A DNA stretch of 64,000 nucleotides from Orobanche coerulescens. Lineage: Eukaryota; Streptophyta; Magnoliopsida; Lamiales; Orobanchaceae. A program made the position numbers and the translations under genes. Positions 1 through 9,957 of this stretch are shown here, one piece after another. The stretch spans positions 141,180,858-141,244,857 of the forward strand of contig CM065812.1 of NCBI GenBank assembly GCA_033398695.1, in the 5' to 3' direction. The notes under the pieces were generated by a model that had not been told where the DNA came from, did no database searches, and saw only the letters and a program-made list of their open reading frames with translations. Each line of letters begins with the position of its first letter. Position 1 is the stretch's first letter.

Positions 1-142
1 GCTTTCGGGAAAAGCCGGGTCAACGCCTTAGCGCACGCTACAGGTATATGCGTAGCGTACGCTAAGTGCCGAGTACAGTTTAGACTGTGAGCCGTTAGCG
101 CACGCTACGAACAGGGTGTAGCGCGCGCTAATAGCCATTTAT

Positions 143-150
143 TATAAATA
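143..150 (+). promoter_or_regulatory. LTR TATA box, element A (5' copy)
   Basis: TATAAATA just downstream of a cluster of TAGCGCACGCTA-type motifs. The same arrangement sits at 7373-7380 in the 3' LTR. It is the likely core promoter for the element transcript; the start site is inferred to lie 25-35 bp downstream. Confidence 0.7.
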
Positions 151-1370
151 GGACAGCATCCTATTCGTGATTTCAGTCCTTTCTTCCCCCATAACCCGAA
201 CTCTTGCACTTGAAACATAACTCCATTCGTCCTAAACACTTCGTATCAACCACTTAGTTCGAGATTGAAGATCTTATATCATTGGAGATTGGTGATCAAG
301 CCTTTGGTGTTGAATTGCTTCATTTTCATCCGTGTTCTTCATTATTTTGAGGTAGGTGATTTTTCACCAATGATTAGTAAGGTTCCTAAGGAAGTTTGAA
401 TCATGTTTGGATAGCAAGTATTTCGTTTTTATCGGTCATCGCATGTTAGAAGGATACTTTTGACGTATAGATGCTAGATATCGAATGAACCTTTGAACCA
501 CCTTATTATAAGGACTCCTAAGCATGTTTAAATCGATTTATGATCAAGTAATCGGATATTACCCAGTTGATACGTTGTATACGTTGGAATCATGTGTTTT
601 GGAACGTAAGACGATGGAACTTAGATTTATTTCTTGAAGATCGTAGAGGAATTGTGATATCGAGATAACTATCCGTATATTGGTATTTCATAATCATAAA
701 TCTTCCGAAACCTTATTAGCATGATATGCCCGAGGATAACTTGTAATATCACCATAGGATTCATGAGTTCTTCATCATTCAACCCAGTTTTCGGTTTGCG
801 ATTACGCCATGCAAGAGTAGCGCACGCTAACATGTGTGAGTTAACGTGCGCTATCGAGGTTCGGTTGCACAAAACGACGTAGCGCACGTTATGAGATCGC
901 CGAGTCGATCGCGATTCGTGGCTAGCGCACGCTAGTCTTATACGATAGCGTACGCTAACAGTTCAGCTTAGCGCACGTTACGTATAGTACGTAGCGCGCG
1001 CTAAGCAATCCAGGCAGCTTGTTTAAGTTTGAGCTTTTCGGCCGTAGGTCGAATTGTTAGGCCATTGTTCGACTCGAGATGATTTGTATATCGTTCCTTT
1101 TGTTAATGTTCGAGCTTGTTTCGTTGATCGGAGGGGGCGGCCTTCGAGTGCGTCGAGAGCATTGAAGTATATCGTTCTTGCCATCTTCGAGGCAAGTATC
1201 GTGATATGTTAATATCGGCATTTTTGGAGTATGCGTATGATTATTGTTGAACATGATATTTACTTCGTTGATTTGTCATGATATTCGTTATATAGCGTTT
1301 ATATGTTCATGTTGATGAACATAATGATTTGGCATATATGTATGCATGAGTTGTGTTTGTATACGTGTAC

Positions 1371-1535
1371 GATCTATGCTGAGGGCGCTGGATCGGATGT
1401 CCACCTCGTGTTGGTCCGACGGGATCATCTTGGGATCTAGGCTGAGGGCGCTGGATCATTGGACGGGTTATTTCCACCTCGTGTTGGTCCGACGGGATCA
1501 TCTTGGGATCTATGCTGAGGGCGCTGGATCATTGG
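1371..1535 (+). repeat. Tandem repeat inside LTR A
   Basis: Units beginning gctgagggcgctggatc start at 1378, 1441 and 1514 (spacing 63 and 73 bp) and share the words ccacctcgtgttggtcc and gggatcatcttgggatct. The same array is at 8611 onward in the 3' LTR. No open frame here looks like a real protein. Confidence 0.8.
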
Positions 1536-2021
1536 AATACCCATGCTGTATAATGGAATCTTGTGGATTCGCATTGTCGGATTCCGGTAGCGGAAGTCCG
1601 TTTGGTGTATCTTGTTATGTATTATTGATGCATATTCGAATTGTTTAACATGATACTTGTACTAGCATCGTTTTGCTAACCCCTTCGGGGGTGGACATTT
1701 GTTTTGATGTTCAGGTAGCCGAGGAGCAGGGAAACAGCCACAGGACCGACGTGACGACGAAGGGGTTCAGTGATGTCTATTGTTATTGGAGATTTGTTGT
1801 CTTGGTTTGGTTTCTGTACTCGAGTACGCGTGTCCTTTTGATATTAATTCGATATGGTTGTATTAATTTCCCGTTGAACCAGTTGTACGTTTTCATAAAC
1901 TTGAATTTTCGCAATGTTGATGTCCTATATTTACTTTCCTTTTTAATCAGCCTTGTAAATCCTTACTTAAAGGGTTTACGGCGCTGTAATTATTCCGAAT
2001 ATCTCGGGGTGTTACAGAATA

Positions 2022-2033
2022 TGGTATCGGAGC
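2022..2033 (+). other. Primer binding site, element A
   Basis: TGGTATCGGAGC lies 5 bases after the LTR end. It matches the 3' end complement of plant initiator tRNA-Met except for one base. Reverse transcription would begin here. Confidence 0.85.
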
Positions 2034-2260
2034 TAAGATTTATGGATATCTTGGCAGTCGGGTTTTGTTTGGGTCTGTTTACGTTATTTGATTTACGGGT
2101 CGTTTGTAACATCACTGTTCAGCCGAAGTCGTCATGTGGACCGTGGTTGTAAGTCTCTTAATCTCTTGTACTACCGTTTTACTTAATTACTGTTTTGTGA
2201 GTATTGACAGACTTTATTCCAAAAATTTTGTTCTGTATATTGAAAAATTGCGTTTACAGT

Positions 2261-4459
2261 ATGTTGAGAGGAGGACGTGGACGCGGACGCGGTCGTGGAC
2301 GCGGACGTGGTAACGTGAGACATGAGGATTCCGCAACTACCCCAAAAATATCGGCTAGTCGAACCGATTCCCATTCTGGAGGGCAGCAAGGATCAGCGAA
2401 TGATGACGCAAATCCTAACATGCCAGGAGTGCTTCAACAGGTGGTGGCACAGATAAACCAGTTCACCCAGGTCGTTGATCGCATGCAGACAGCGATGGGA
2501 CATCAGCACCACGAGGATAACCGGGGAGACAGATGGCTTGCTGAGGTGGTTAAATTGCACCCGCCAAAATTTGACGGATCTGCTGAGACACTTACTTGGG
2601 ACCACTGGCTCAAGGAGTTGGAAAAGATATTCGCGGGTCTTAACTGTCCCGAGGACCGGAAGGTTCCCCTCGCCCAGTATTTTCTGACTGGGGAGGCCTT
2701 TGATTGGTGGGAAGCTGTTCGACCCGAGGATCATAATGCGGATTGGATGGAATTCAAACAAATGATGGAAGCACAGTATTGTCCCCGTCCAGTAAGAGAG
2801 GCGAAGATCCGAGAGTTTTTCTCACCACAGAGTACGGAGGCATCTGTGACAGATGTAATTAAAACTTTTAATCATCAGCTGACTTGTGTGCGACACTTGG
2901 TCAGAACGGAGGCAGAAAAGATTTTTCATTTTGATATGCGGATGAAGCCGGAGATTCAGCAGTACATGTCCGGATTCGAGTGTACTACGTTGCGACAGTA
3001 TCAAGACAAAGCGCTGGCCTACGACATGAAAGAGGCGGCGGTAGAGAAATCGGTAGAGGCAAAGAAGCAGAAGGTGACCGGCAACTTTGCAGAAAACAAG
3101 AGTGGTGGGGCCCGCAAGGGCCAGTCTTCCTTTTATTCGGCTAGGAAACCTCCACATCCTTCCAGAGGCGGAAAGAAGTTCCGGACAGCATCAGCAGTTT
3201 CGGACGCATCAAAGAAATGTTACAATTGTGGTCGAGCAGGGCATGTTCGACGTGATTGCCCCACATCTTCTGTGACTTGTTACGACTGTGGGCAAGAAGG
3301 GCACCGTGCGGCCTTCTGTGGAGCCGCTACTAGAACTTTTGGTACCCGCACTCCAGCACCAGTTCCTAAGGAGATAAGTGTGAACCAGACACAGCAGAGT
3401 GGGTTTCAGCAGCAGAACGCTGGGAAGAGAGAGACATCCAGTGCTGGGTCCGTTCCTCCGCGCCTGTACGAAATGAGGAGATCTGACGACCAGAACACTG
3501 CGGTTGCATCAGGTACGATTCAGATCCTTTTGCAACCAGTTAGTGTTTTATTCGATTCCGGAGCCACACATTCTTTTATATCTTTGAACTGTGTTAATCG
3601 TTTGAACATCCCGTGCTTGTATAATTGTGAACCTTATGTTGTGGGATTACCGAGCGGAGAGAAAATTGTGGGAACACTTGAAGCTAGGGATTTCCCAGTA
3701 TCTATAGAAGGAAGAGATTGGCCATCGAATCTTATTGTAGTTGACATCTGCGGTGACGATTTAATTCTCGGAGATGATTGGCTCAACCGTTATGGAGCTG
3801 TGCTGAATTACCGAGAGAGAGTCATTTCCATCATTGCTGATGACGGATCTGAACACTTATTCCGAGGATGGAGACCGGGAAGCTCGGGGAAATTGATCAA
3901 GGCAATGAAAGCGGTGAAATTACTGAAGCAGGGATGTCATGGACTTTGGTGCTATGCCATGAGGAAAGAGGAAGGAATAGAGCTCTCATCTATCTCAGTT
4001 GTGAATGAGTTCTCGGATGTATTTCCTGACGAGCTACCAGGGTTACCTCCGCAAAGAGAGGTGGAATTCACCATCGAATTAGAGCCTGGAGCAACCCCTA
4101 TTTCCAGGGCACCATACCGTATGGCGCCAACCGAGATGTATGAACTCAAGAAGCAACTGGAGGAATTACTACAGAAGGGATATATTCAACCTAGCGTTTC
4201 TCCTTGGGGGGCGCCCGTCCTCTTTGTCCGGAAGAAAGACGGATCCCTCCGACTGTGTATTGATTACAGGGAGCTTAACAAAATGACGATCAAGAATAAG
4301 TATCCTATACCTCGGATCGACGACTTGTTTGATCAACTGCAAGGGGCAAGGGTATTCTCGAAGATTGACTTGCGATCAGGATACCACCAATTGAGAATTA
4401 AGGAATCGGACATACCGAAATCTGCTTTCAGATCCGATGCAGGCATTATGAATTTGTAG
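2261..4459 (+). pseudogene. Element A gag-protease-RT (N-terminal polyprotein part)
   Basis: The open frame runs from 2204, but the Met at 2261 is the likelier start because it opens directly into an Arg-Gly repeat tract ([11 protein letters not shown]). Gag follows, with a retrotransposon-gag-like helical region around residues 75-280 and two zinc knuckles of form CX2CX4HX4C near 3217-3320 ([14 protein letters not shown] and [14 protein letters not shown]). The protease active-site motif FDSGATHSF is near 3550-3580, with the flap/ILGDDWL region near 3770. RT then begins ([35 protein letters not shown]). The frame ends at 4459 because of a one-base shift between about 4430 and 4450; RT continues in another frame from 4459. 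Gag packages the RNA and protease releases the enzymes. The rest of the reading frame is well kept, suggesting fairly recent decay. Confidence 0.9.
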
Positions 4460-5673
4460 TGATGCCATTCGGACTTACCAATGCTCCTGCGGTATTCATG
4501 CAATTGATGAATCGGGTATTCTTGGAATACTTGGATAAATTTGTGGTCGTTTTCATTGACGACATTTTGATATATTCGAGGGACGCAGAGGAGCATGCTG
4601 ATCATTTACGTGTAGTTTTGAGCATCTTGAGAAAGGAACAGCTATATGCAAAATTTTCTAAATGCGAGTTCTGGCTTAAGGAAGTAACCTTCCTTGGGCA
4701 CGTGATATCATCCGACGGAGTTCAGGTAGACCCAAAGAAAGTCGAAGCAATCTTGGGATGGGAAGCTCCTAAGAACGTGAAGGAAGTCCGAAGCTTCTTA
4801 GGACTAGCTGGATATTATCGCCGCTTTGTAGAGGGATTTTCCAAAATTGCTCGTCCGCTCACCCAGCTGTTACAGAAAACTCAAAAGTTCGCGTGGGATG
4901 AGAAGTGCCAGGCTGGTTTTGACGAACTTAAGAAGAGACTGACGACAGCACCTATATTAGCGCTGCCAGAAGGAACTGACGGATTTTTGGTATACAGCGA
5001 CGCTTCGAATCAAGGTTTGGGTTGTGTGTTGATGCAAAAGGGTAAAGTAATTGCTTATGCTTCTCGGCAATTGAAACCGTACGAAGTTAATTATCCGACT
5101 CATGATCTGGAGCTAGCAGCTGTGGTCTTTGCCTTGAAAATTTGGAGACATTATTTGTACGGCACTCATTGTCAGATCTTTACAGATCATAAGAGCCTCA
5201 AATACATTTTCAGTCAGAAAGAATTAAACATGAGGCAGAGAAGGTGGCTGGAATTGATCAAGGATTACGACTTGGAGATTCTCTATCATCCGGGAAAAGC
5301 AAATGTAGTAGCCGATGCCTTGAGCCGAAAACCCGTTTCTCTTCGAGTGTTGGAAGCACTTACATCCCAAGCCAGTATTCAACGGGAACTGATCCGCGAG
5401 GGGATTGAAGTATGGGCACCAGGAATCCAAGGACAACTTTATGTGATGGAACTGACTTCATCACTAGTCGAGGGGATCAAGTCTAAACAGTTGAACGATT
5501 CTCTGATCCTTCGATTATGTGATGAAATAAAGAAAGGAAAAGCCCCAGGATTCGTAATACAAGATGATGGAGTTCTGAGATTTCAGAGTCGACTTTGCGT
5601 TCCCGATGATGATGATTTGAGACGGACTATTCTTAAGGAAGCTCACGGCGCCTATTCTATTCACCCGGCGTGA
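4459..5673 (+). pseudogene. Element A RT (C-terminal part)-RNase H-integrase N-terminus
   Basis: Continues pol after the upstream frameshift. The RT palm motif is [13 protein letters not shown] (4540-4580), the catalytic aspartates being in FIDD. The thumb/connection follows ([18 protein letters not shown]). RNase H is of the gypsy type, with [15 protein letters not shown] near 4990-5035, [19 protein letters not shown] near 5110-5160, and [11 protein letters not shown] plus VVADALSRK ending near 5330. The integrase zinc-binding region begins around 5560-5660 ([17 protein letters not shown]). The frame breaks at about 5665, where the expected continuation moves to another frame. Start and end here reflect decay, not biological termini. 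Confidence 0.9.
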
Positions 5674-6882
5674 TAAAATGTATAAGGATCTAAAACAAAA
5701 CTTACGGTGGGGAATATGAAGAAGGACGTGGCAGAGCACGTTTGAAGTGTTTGACTTGTCGAGGTCAAGATTGAACATCGGCGACACACGGGATGTTAAA
5801 GCCGCTTCCGATCCCTGAGTGGAAGTAGGAGGATATCTCGATGGATTTCATCACCAGTATGCCAAGGACTAGAGCGGGAATGAACATGATTTGGGTTATA
5901 GTGATCGACTAACCAAGTCAGCTCATTTCCTAGGGATCAAAGATACTTGGGGACCCGAAAGATTGGCGCGAGTATTTATTGCGGAGATAGTCAGATTGCA
6001 TGGGACGCCGAAGACCATTATTTCGGATCGAGATGGTCGTTTCGTGTCGCACTACGGAAAGCAGTTCACAAAGCTTTGGGGATCGAGCTCAACTTTAGCA
6101 TGACTTATCATCCCCAAACGGACGGTCAGTCCGAAAGGACTATTCAAACTGTAGAAGACATGCTTAGAGCTTGTGCGTTGGATTGGTCAACTGACTGGGA
6201 AGTTCACTTGCCCTTGATCGAATTCACTTACAATAATAGTTGGCATGCTTCTATTAAAATGGCACCATTTGAAGCTTTGTACGGGAGGAGATGCCGATCA
6301 CCCCTGTGTTGGGATGATTCTTCGGATTTGATCGGGACGGAACCGGAATTGATTATTCAGACTCAAGAGAAGATAGCTGTGATTCGAGAGAGACTGTTGA
6401 CTGCCCAGAGTCGACAGAAGTCTTATGCAGATGTACGTCGTCGCCCTCTAGAGTTTGACGCTGGGGACCACGTACTATTGAAGGTGTCTCCTACACGAGG
6501 GATTTTCCGTTTTGGGAGAAGAGGTAAGCTTAGTCCGAGATATATCGGACCATTTGAGATCCTCGAGAGAGTTGGGGATTTAGCGTACAGCTTGGCCTTA
6601 CCGCCATCGCTAAGTCATGTTCACGATGTGTTTCACGTATCCCAACTGCGGAAGTATGTACCGGACCCCAGTCACGTTATTGACTTCGACGAGATCGAGA
6701 TAGCTAATGATGGCACCTTCGAAGAGAGACCAATCAAGATACTTGAGAGCCGGATCAAACAATTAAGGAATAAACCGATACATTTGGTTAAAGTACAATG
6801 GTCACGACATGGAGTCGAAGAGGCTACTTGGGAAACGGAGGACGGTATGAAGGCTAGATATCCGGAGTTGTTTTCATCCTAA
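5674..6882 (+). pseudogene. Element A integrase core and chromodomain tail (broken)
   Basis: From 5674 to about 5900 the integrase zinc finger and core start are readable only in pieces, with stops and shifts. From 5891 the core reads LTKSAHFLGI and GTPKTIISDRDGRF (a catalytic Asp). Near 6090 the frame moves again and continues to 6882 as ELNFSMTYHPQTDGQSERTIQ (catalytic Glu), APFEALYGRRCRSP, the GPF/Y region KLSPRYIGPFEILERVGDLAY, and VHDVFHVSQLRKYVPDP. The end, PIKILESRIKQLRNKPIHLV followed by VQWSRHGVEEATWE, is a chromodomain-like module that in this family is thought to direct integration to heterochromatin. The stop at 6880-6882 directly precedes the hairpin and polypurine tract. Confidence 0.88.
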
Positions 6883-6917
6883 GTTTCGGGACGAAACTTC
6901 TTTTTAGGGAGGAAGGA
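6881..6917 (+). promoter_or_regulatory. Hairpin plus polypurine tract, element A
   Basis: Perfect inverted repeat AAGTTTCG (6881-6888), GGA loop, CGAAACTT (6892-6899), then the polypurine tract GGGAGGAAGGA (6907-6917) next to the 3' LTR. The tract primes plus-strand DNA. The hairpin recurs in the LARD and, with a different stem, in element B. Confidence 0.8.
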
Positions 6918-9249
6918 TGTAATACCCGAGATTTCTGTTATGTAATTGGAACTTGTGATATTGTAATGATTGTACTTTTGTATGAGTACTATTCTCTGTA
7001 TTTCTTAATCCGATATCGTCGAGCATATAATTTCGTGTATGAGATTTTAAAGGTTGAAATTCTGTGCATGTAGCGCACGCTACAGGCTAAGGGTAGCGTA
7101 CGCTAACATGGTTTTATAGCGCACGCTACCGAGTGTAATTAGCGCACGCTATGCGTGGTCAGACTGATTGAGACGTGCGGTAGGTGAGATCTGGCCGGGG
7201 GACCCCGGATCGTGTCGGATGTACAGGACGGCTTTCGGGAAAAGCCGGGTCAACGCCTTAGCGCACGCTACAGGTATATGCGTAGCGTACGCTAAGTGCC
7301 GAGTACAGTTTAGACTGTGAGCCGTTAGCGCACGCTACGAACAGGGTGTAGCGCGCGCTAATAGCCATTTATTATAAATAGGACAGCATCTTATTCGTGA
7401 TTTCAGTCCTTTCTTCCCCCATAACCCGAACTCTTGCACTTGAAACATAACTCCATTCATCCTAAACACTTCGTATCAACCACTTAGTTCGAGATTGAAG
7501 ATCTTATATCATTGGAGATTGGTGATCAAGCCTTTGGTGTTGGATTGCTTCATTTTCATCCGTGTTCTTCATTATTTTGAGGTAGGTGATTTTTCACCAA
7601 TGATTAGTAAGGTTCCTAAGGAAGTTTGAATCATGTTTGGATAGCAAGTATTTCGTTTTTATCGGTCATCGCATGTTAGAAGGATACTTTTGACGTATAG
7701 ATGCTAGATATCGAATGAACCTTTGAACCACCTTATTATAAGGACTCCTAAGCATGTTTAAATCGATTTATGATCAAGTAATCGGATATTACCCAGTTGA
7801 TACGTTGTATACGTTGGAATCATGTGTTTTGGAACGTAAGACGATGGAACTTAGATTTATTTCTTGAAGATCGTAGAGGAATTGTGATATCGAGATAACT
7901 ATCCGTATATTGGTATTTCATAATCATAAATCTTCCAGAAACCTTATTAGCATGATATGCCCGAGGATAACTTGTAATATCACCATAGGATTCATGAGTT
8001 CTTCATCATTCAACCCAGTTTTCGGTTTGCAGTATTCTGCCATGCAAGAGTAGCGCACGCTAACATGTGTGAGTTAACGTGCGCTATCGAGGTTCGGTTT
8101 TCGCACAAAACGTACGTAGCGTACGTTATGAGACAATGAGTCGATCGCCGCCGATTCGTGGCTAGCGACGCTAGTCTTATACGATAGCGCACTTAATAGC
8201 CACCTTAGCGCACGTTACGTATAGACGTAGCGCGCGCTAAGCAATCCAGCACTTGTTTAAGTTTGAGCTTTTCGGCCGTAGGTCAATTGTTAAACCATTG
8301 TTAGACTCGAGATGATTTGTATATCGTTCCTTTTGTTAAGGTTCGAGCTTGTTTCGTTGATCGGAGGGGGCGGCCTTCGAGTGCGTCGAGAGCATTGAAG
8401 TATATCGTTCTTGCCATCTTCGAGGCAAGTATCGTGATATGTTAATATCGGCATTTTTGGAGTATGCGTATGATTATTGTTGAACATGATATTTACTTCG
8501 TTGATTTGTCATGATATTCGTTATATAGCGTTTATATGTTCATGTTGATGAACATAATGATTTGGCATATATGTATGCATGAGTTGTGTTTGTATACGTG
8601 TACGATCTATGCTGAGGGCGCTGGATCGGATGTCCACCTCGTGTTGGTCCGACGGGATCATCTTGGGATCTAGGCTGAGGGCGCTGGATCATTGGACGGG
8701 TTATTTCCACCTCGTGTTGGTCCGACGGGATCATCTTGGGATCTATGCTGAGGGCGCTGGATCATTGGAATACCCATGCTGTATAATGGAATCTTGTGGA
8801 TTCGCATTGTCGGATTCCGGTAGCGGAAGTCCGTGTGGTGTATCTTGTTATGTATTATTGATGCATATTCGAATTGTTTAACATGATACTTGTACTAGCA
8901 TCGTTTTGCTAACCCCTTCGGGGGTGGACATTTGTTTTGATGTTCAGGTAGCCGAGGAGCAGGGAAACAGCCACAGGACCGACGTGACGACGAAGGGGTT
9001 CAGTGATGTCTATTGTTATTGGAGATTTGTTATCTTGGTTTGGTTTCTGTACTCGAGTACGCGTGTCCTTTTGATATTAATTCGATATGGTTGTATTAAT
9101 TTCCCGTTGAACCAGTTGTACGTTTTCATAAACTTGAATTTTCGCAATGTTGATGTCCTATATTTACTTTCCTTTTTAATCAGCCTTGTAAATCCTTACT
9201 TAAAGGGTTTACGGCACTGTAATTATTCCGAATATCTCGGGGTGTTACA
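6918..9249 (+). repeat. Element A 3' LTR
   Basis: Begins TGTAATACCCG and ends GTGTTACA, 2332 bp. It carries the TATA box at 7373-7380, CpG-palindrome clusters at 7070-7365 and 8048-8240, and the ACT-hairpin-ACCCC module from 8894. It aligns to the 5' LTR with an offset of 7230 rising to 7233. Confidence 0.93.
7070..7365 (+). repeat. CpG-rich near-palindrome array upstream of TATA (element A)
   Basis: About eight copies of TAGCGCACGCTA or variants (central dinucleotide CA, TA or CG) lie at roughly 7071, 7090, 7115, 7138, 7258, 7280, 7324 and 7348, just before the TATA box. A second cluster of about seven copies is at 8048-8240. The arms TAGCG/CGCTA are complementary, so each copy is an imperfect palindrome with two or more CpGs. 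Confidence 0.85.
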
Positions 9250-9250
9250 C

Positions 9251-9253
<3 letters not shown>

Positions 9254-9331
<78 letters not shown>
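9254..9331 (+). repeat. (AAT)n microsatellite
   Basis: About 26 uninterrupted AAT/ATA units directly after element A. Confidence 0.97.
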
Positions 9332-9332
<1 letters not shown>

Positions 9333-9952
9333 CTACCATTATCTATCAATAATAACAATAACTTACGAGCCTAGAATTTTGCGAGTCAAGCATCTTCATC
9401 ACATTCAAGTTCAAGTTCTGCATTTTATCTAGGTGTGGGGAAAGTACTACGCTTTTGTTTATTTAAATTGCTTTGTATATTGTCTTGTATGTGCACGTAA
9501 AATCAGTCAGAGGCACTTAATTGTGCATAAGGCCTTCGGGATAGCCCTCGGGCTTTAGAATTTATCGGTCATATTGTTTATACTTGCTAATATATTTAGA
9601 AATTAACTTAGACATATTGCACACCTCCACACTGAGCGAGTTGAAAGCTCACCCCATTTTATAACTCATTCAGGTTGAGGAGATCGATGTGATATGCGAT
9701 TGGGTGTGGGATGATCAAGTTTCATTAATAGATATTTATTTATTTACTATTATTTGTCTCAAACTATGCTTTATGAACAAATGTTCAAATTATTTTAATT
9801 TCACGCCAAAGTGTGCTTTCTTTAACGATGACTCGAGAATATTACTTGCGATTATTAAGTTTTTTTTTTTGAAACTTTATTTCCGCTGCAAATATTCATT
9901 TATTCTTTTAAAAAAAATTATAAGAATTATTTTTCTAGAATAGGGTGCTACA
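9332..9952 (+). repeat. 3' part of a gypsy LTR (remnant)
   Basis: AT-rich, no genes. It carries the LTR module ACT-GAGC-loop-GCTC-ACCCC at 9631-9655 followed by a CAGGTTGAGGAG word, as in the LTRs of A and the LARD, and ends GGTGCTACA at 9952. No primer site follows, so it is a 3' or solo LTR remnant. Element B begins five bases later. Confidence 0.6.
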
Positions 9953-9957
9953 GTACG

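Larger units (their letters stand above)
1..2016 (+). repeat. Element A 5' LTR (partial)
   Basis: Matches 7231-9249 base for base over long stretches and ends in TGTTACA at 2016, followed at once by the primer binding site. It contains two clusters of CpG-rich near-palindromes (30-135 and 810-1000), a TATA box at 143-150, three copies of a gctgagggcgctggatc unit (1378, 1441, 1514), and an ACT-hairpin-ACCCC module at 1661-1683. Confidence 0.93.
1..9249 (+). mobile_element. Element A: Ty3/gypsy Tekay/Del chromovirus, left end cut by window
   Basis: Full-length type LTR retrotransposon. The first base of the window corresponds to base 7231, so about 313 bp of the 5' LTR lie outside. Order: 5' LTR, tRNA-Met primer site, gag with two zinc knuckles, aspartic protease, RT, RNase H, integrase, chromodomain-like tail, polypurine tract, 3' LTR. 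The order RT-RNase H-integrase and the C-terminal chromodomain place it among plant chromoviruses; the CDS style resembles Tekay/Del. The polyprotein is broken by frameshifts near 4440, 5670 and 6090 and stops between 5700 and 5900, so this copy is not autonomous. The LTRs are nearly identical apart from one segment (see findings). The right flank starts catat; the left flank is not visible, so no target duplication can be tested. Confidence 0.93.

Noticed and set aside
1346..2152. Open frames of 100 and 159 codons in LTR A
   Set aside because: They lie in LTR repeat sequence; the one at 1673-2152 runs over the LTR end and primer site, and neither shows a domain.
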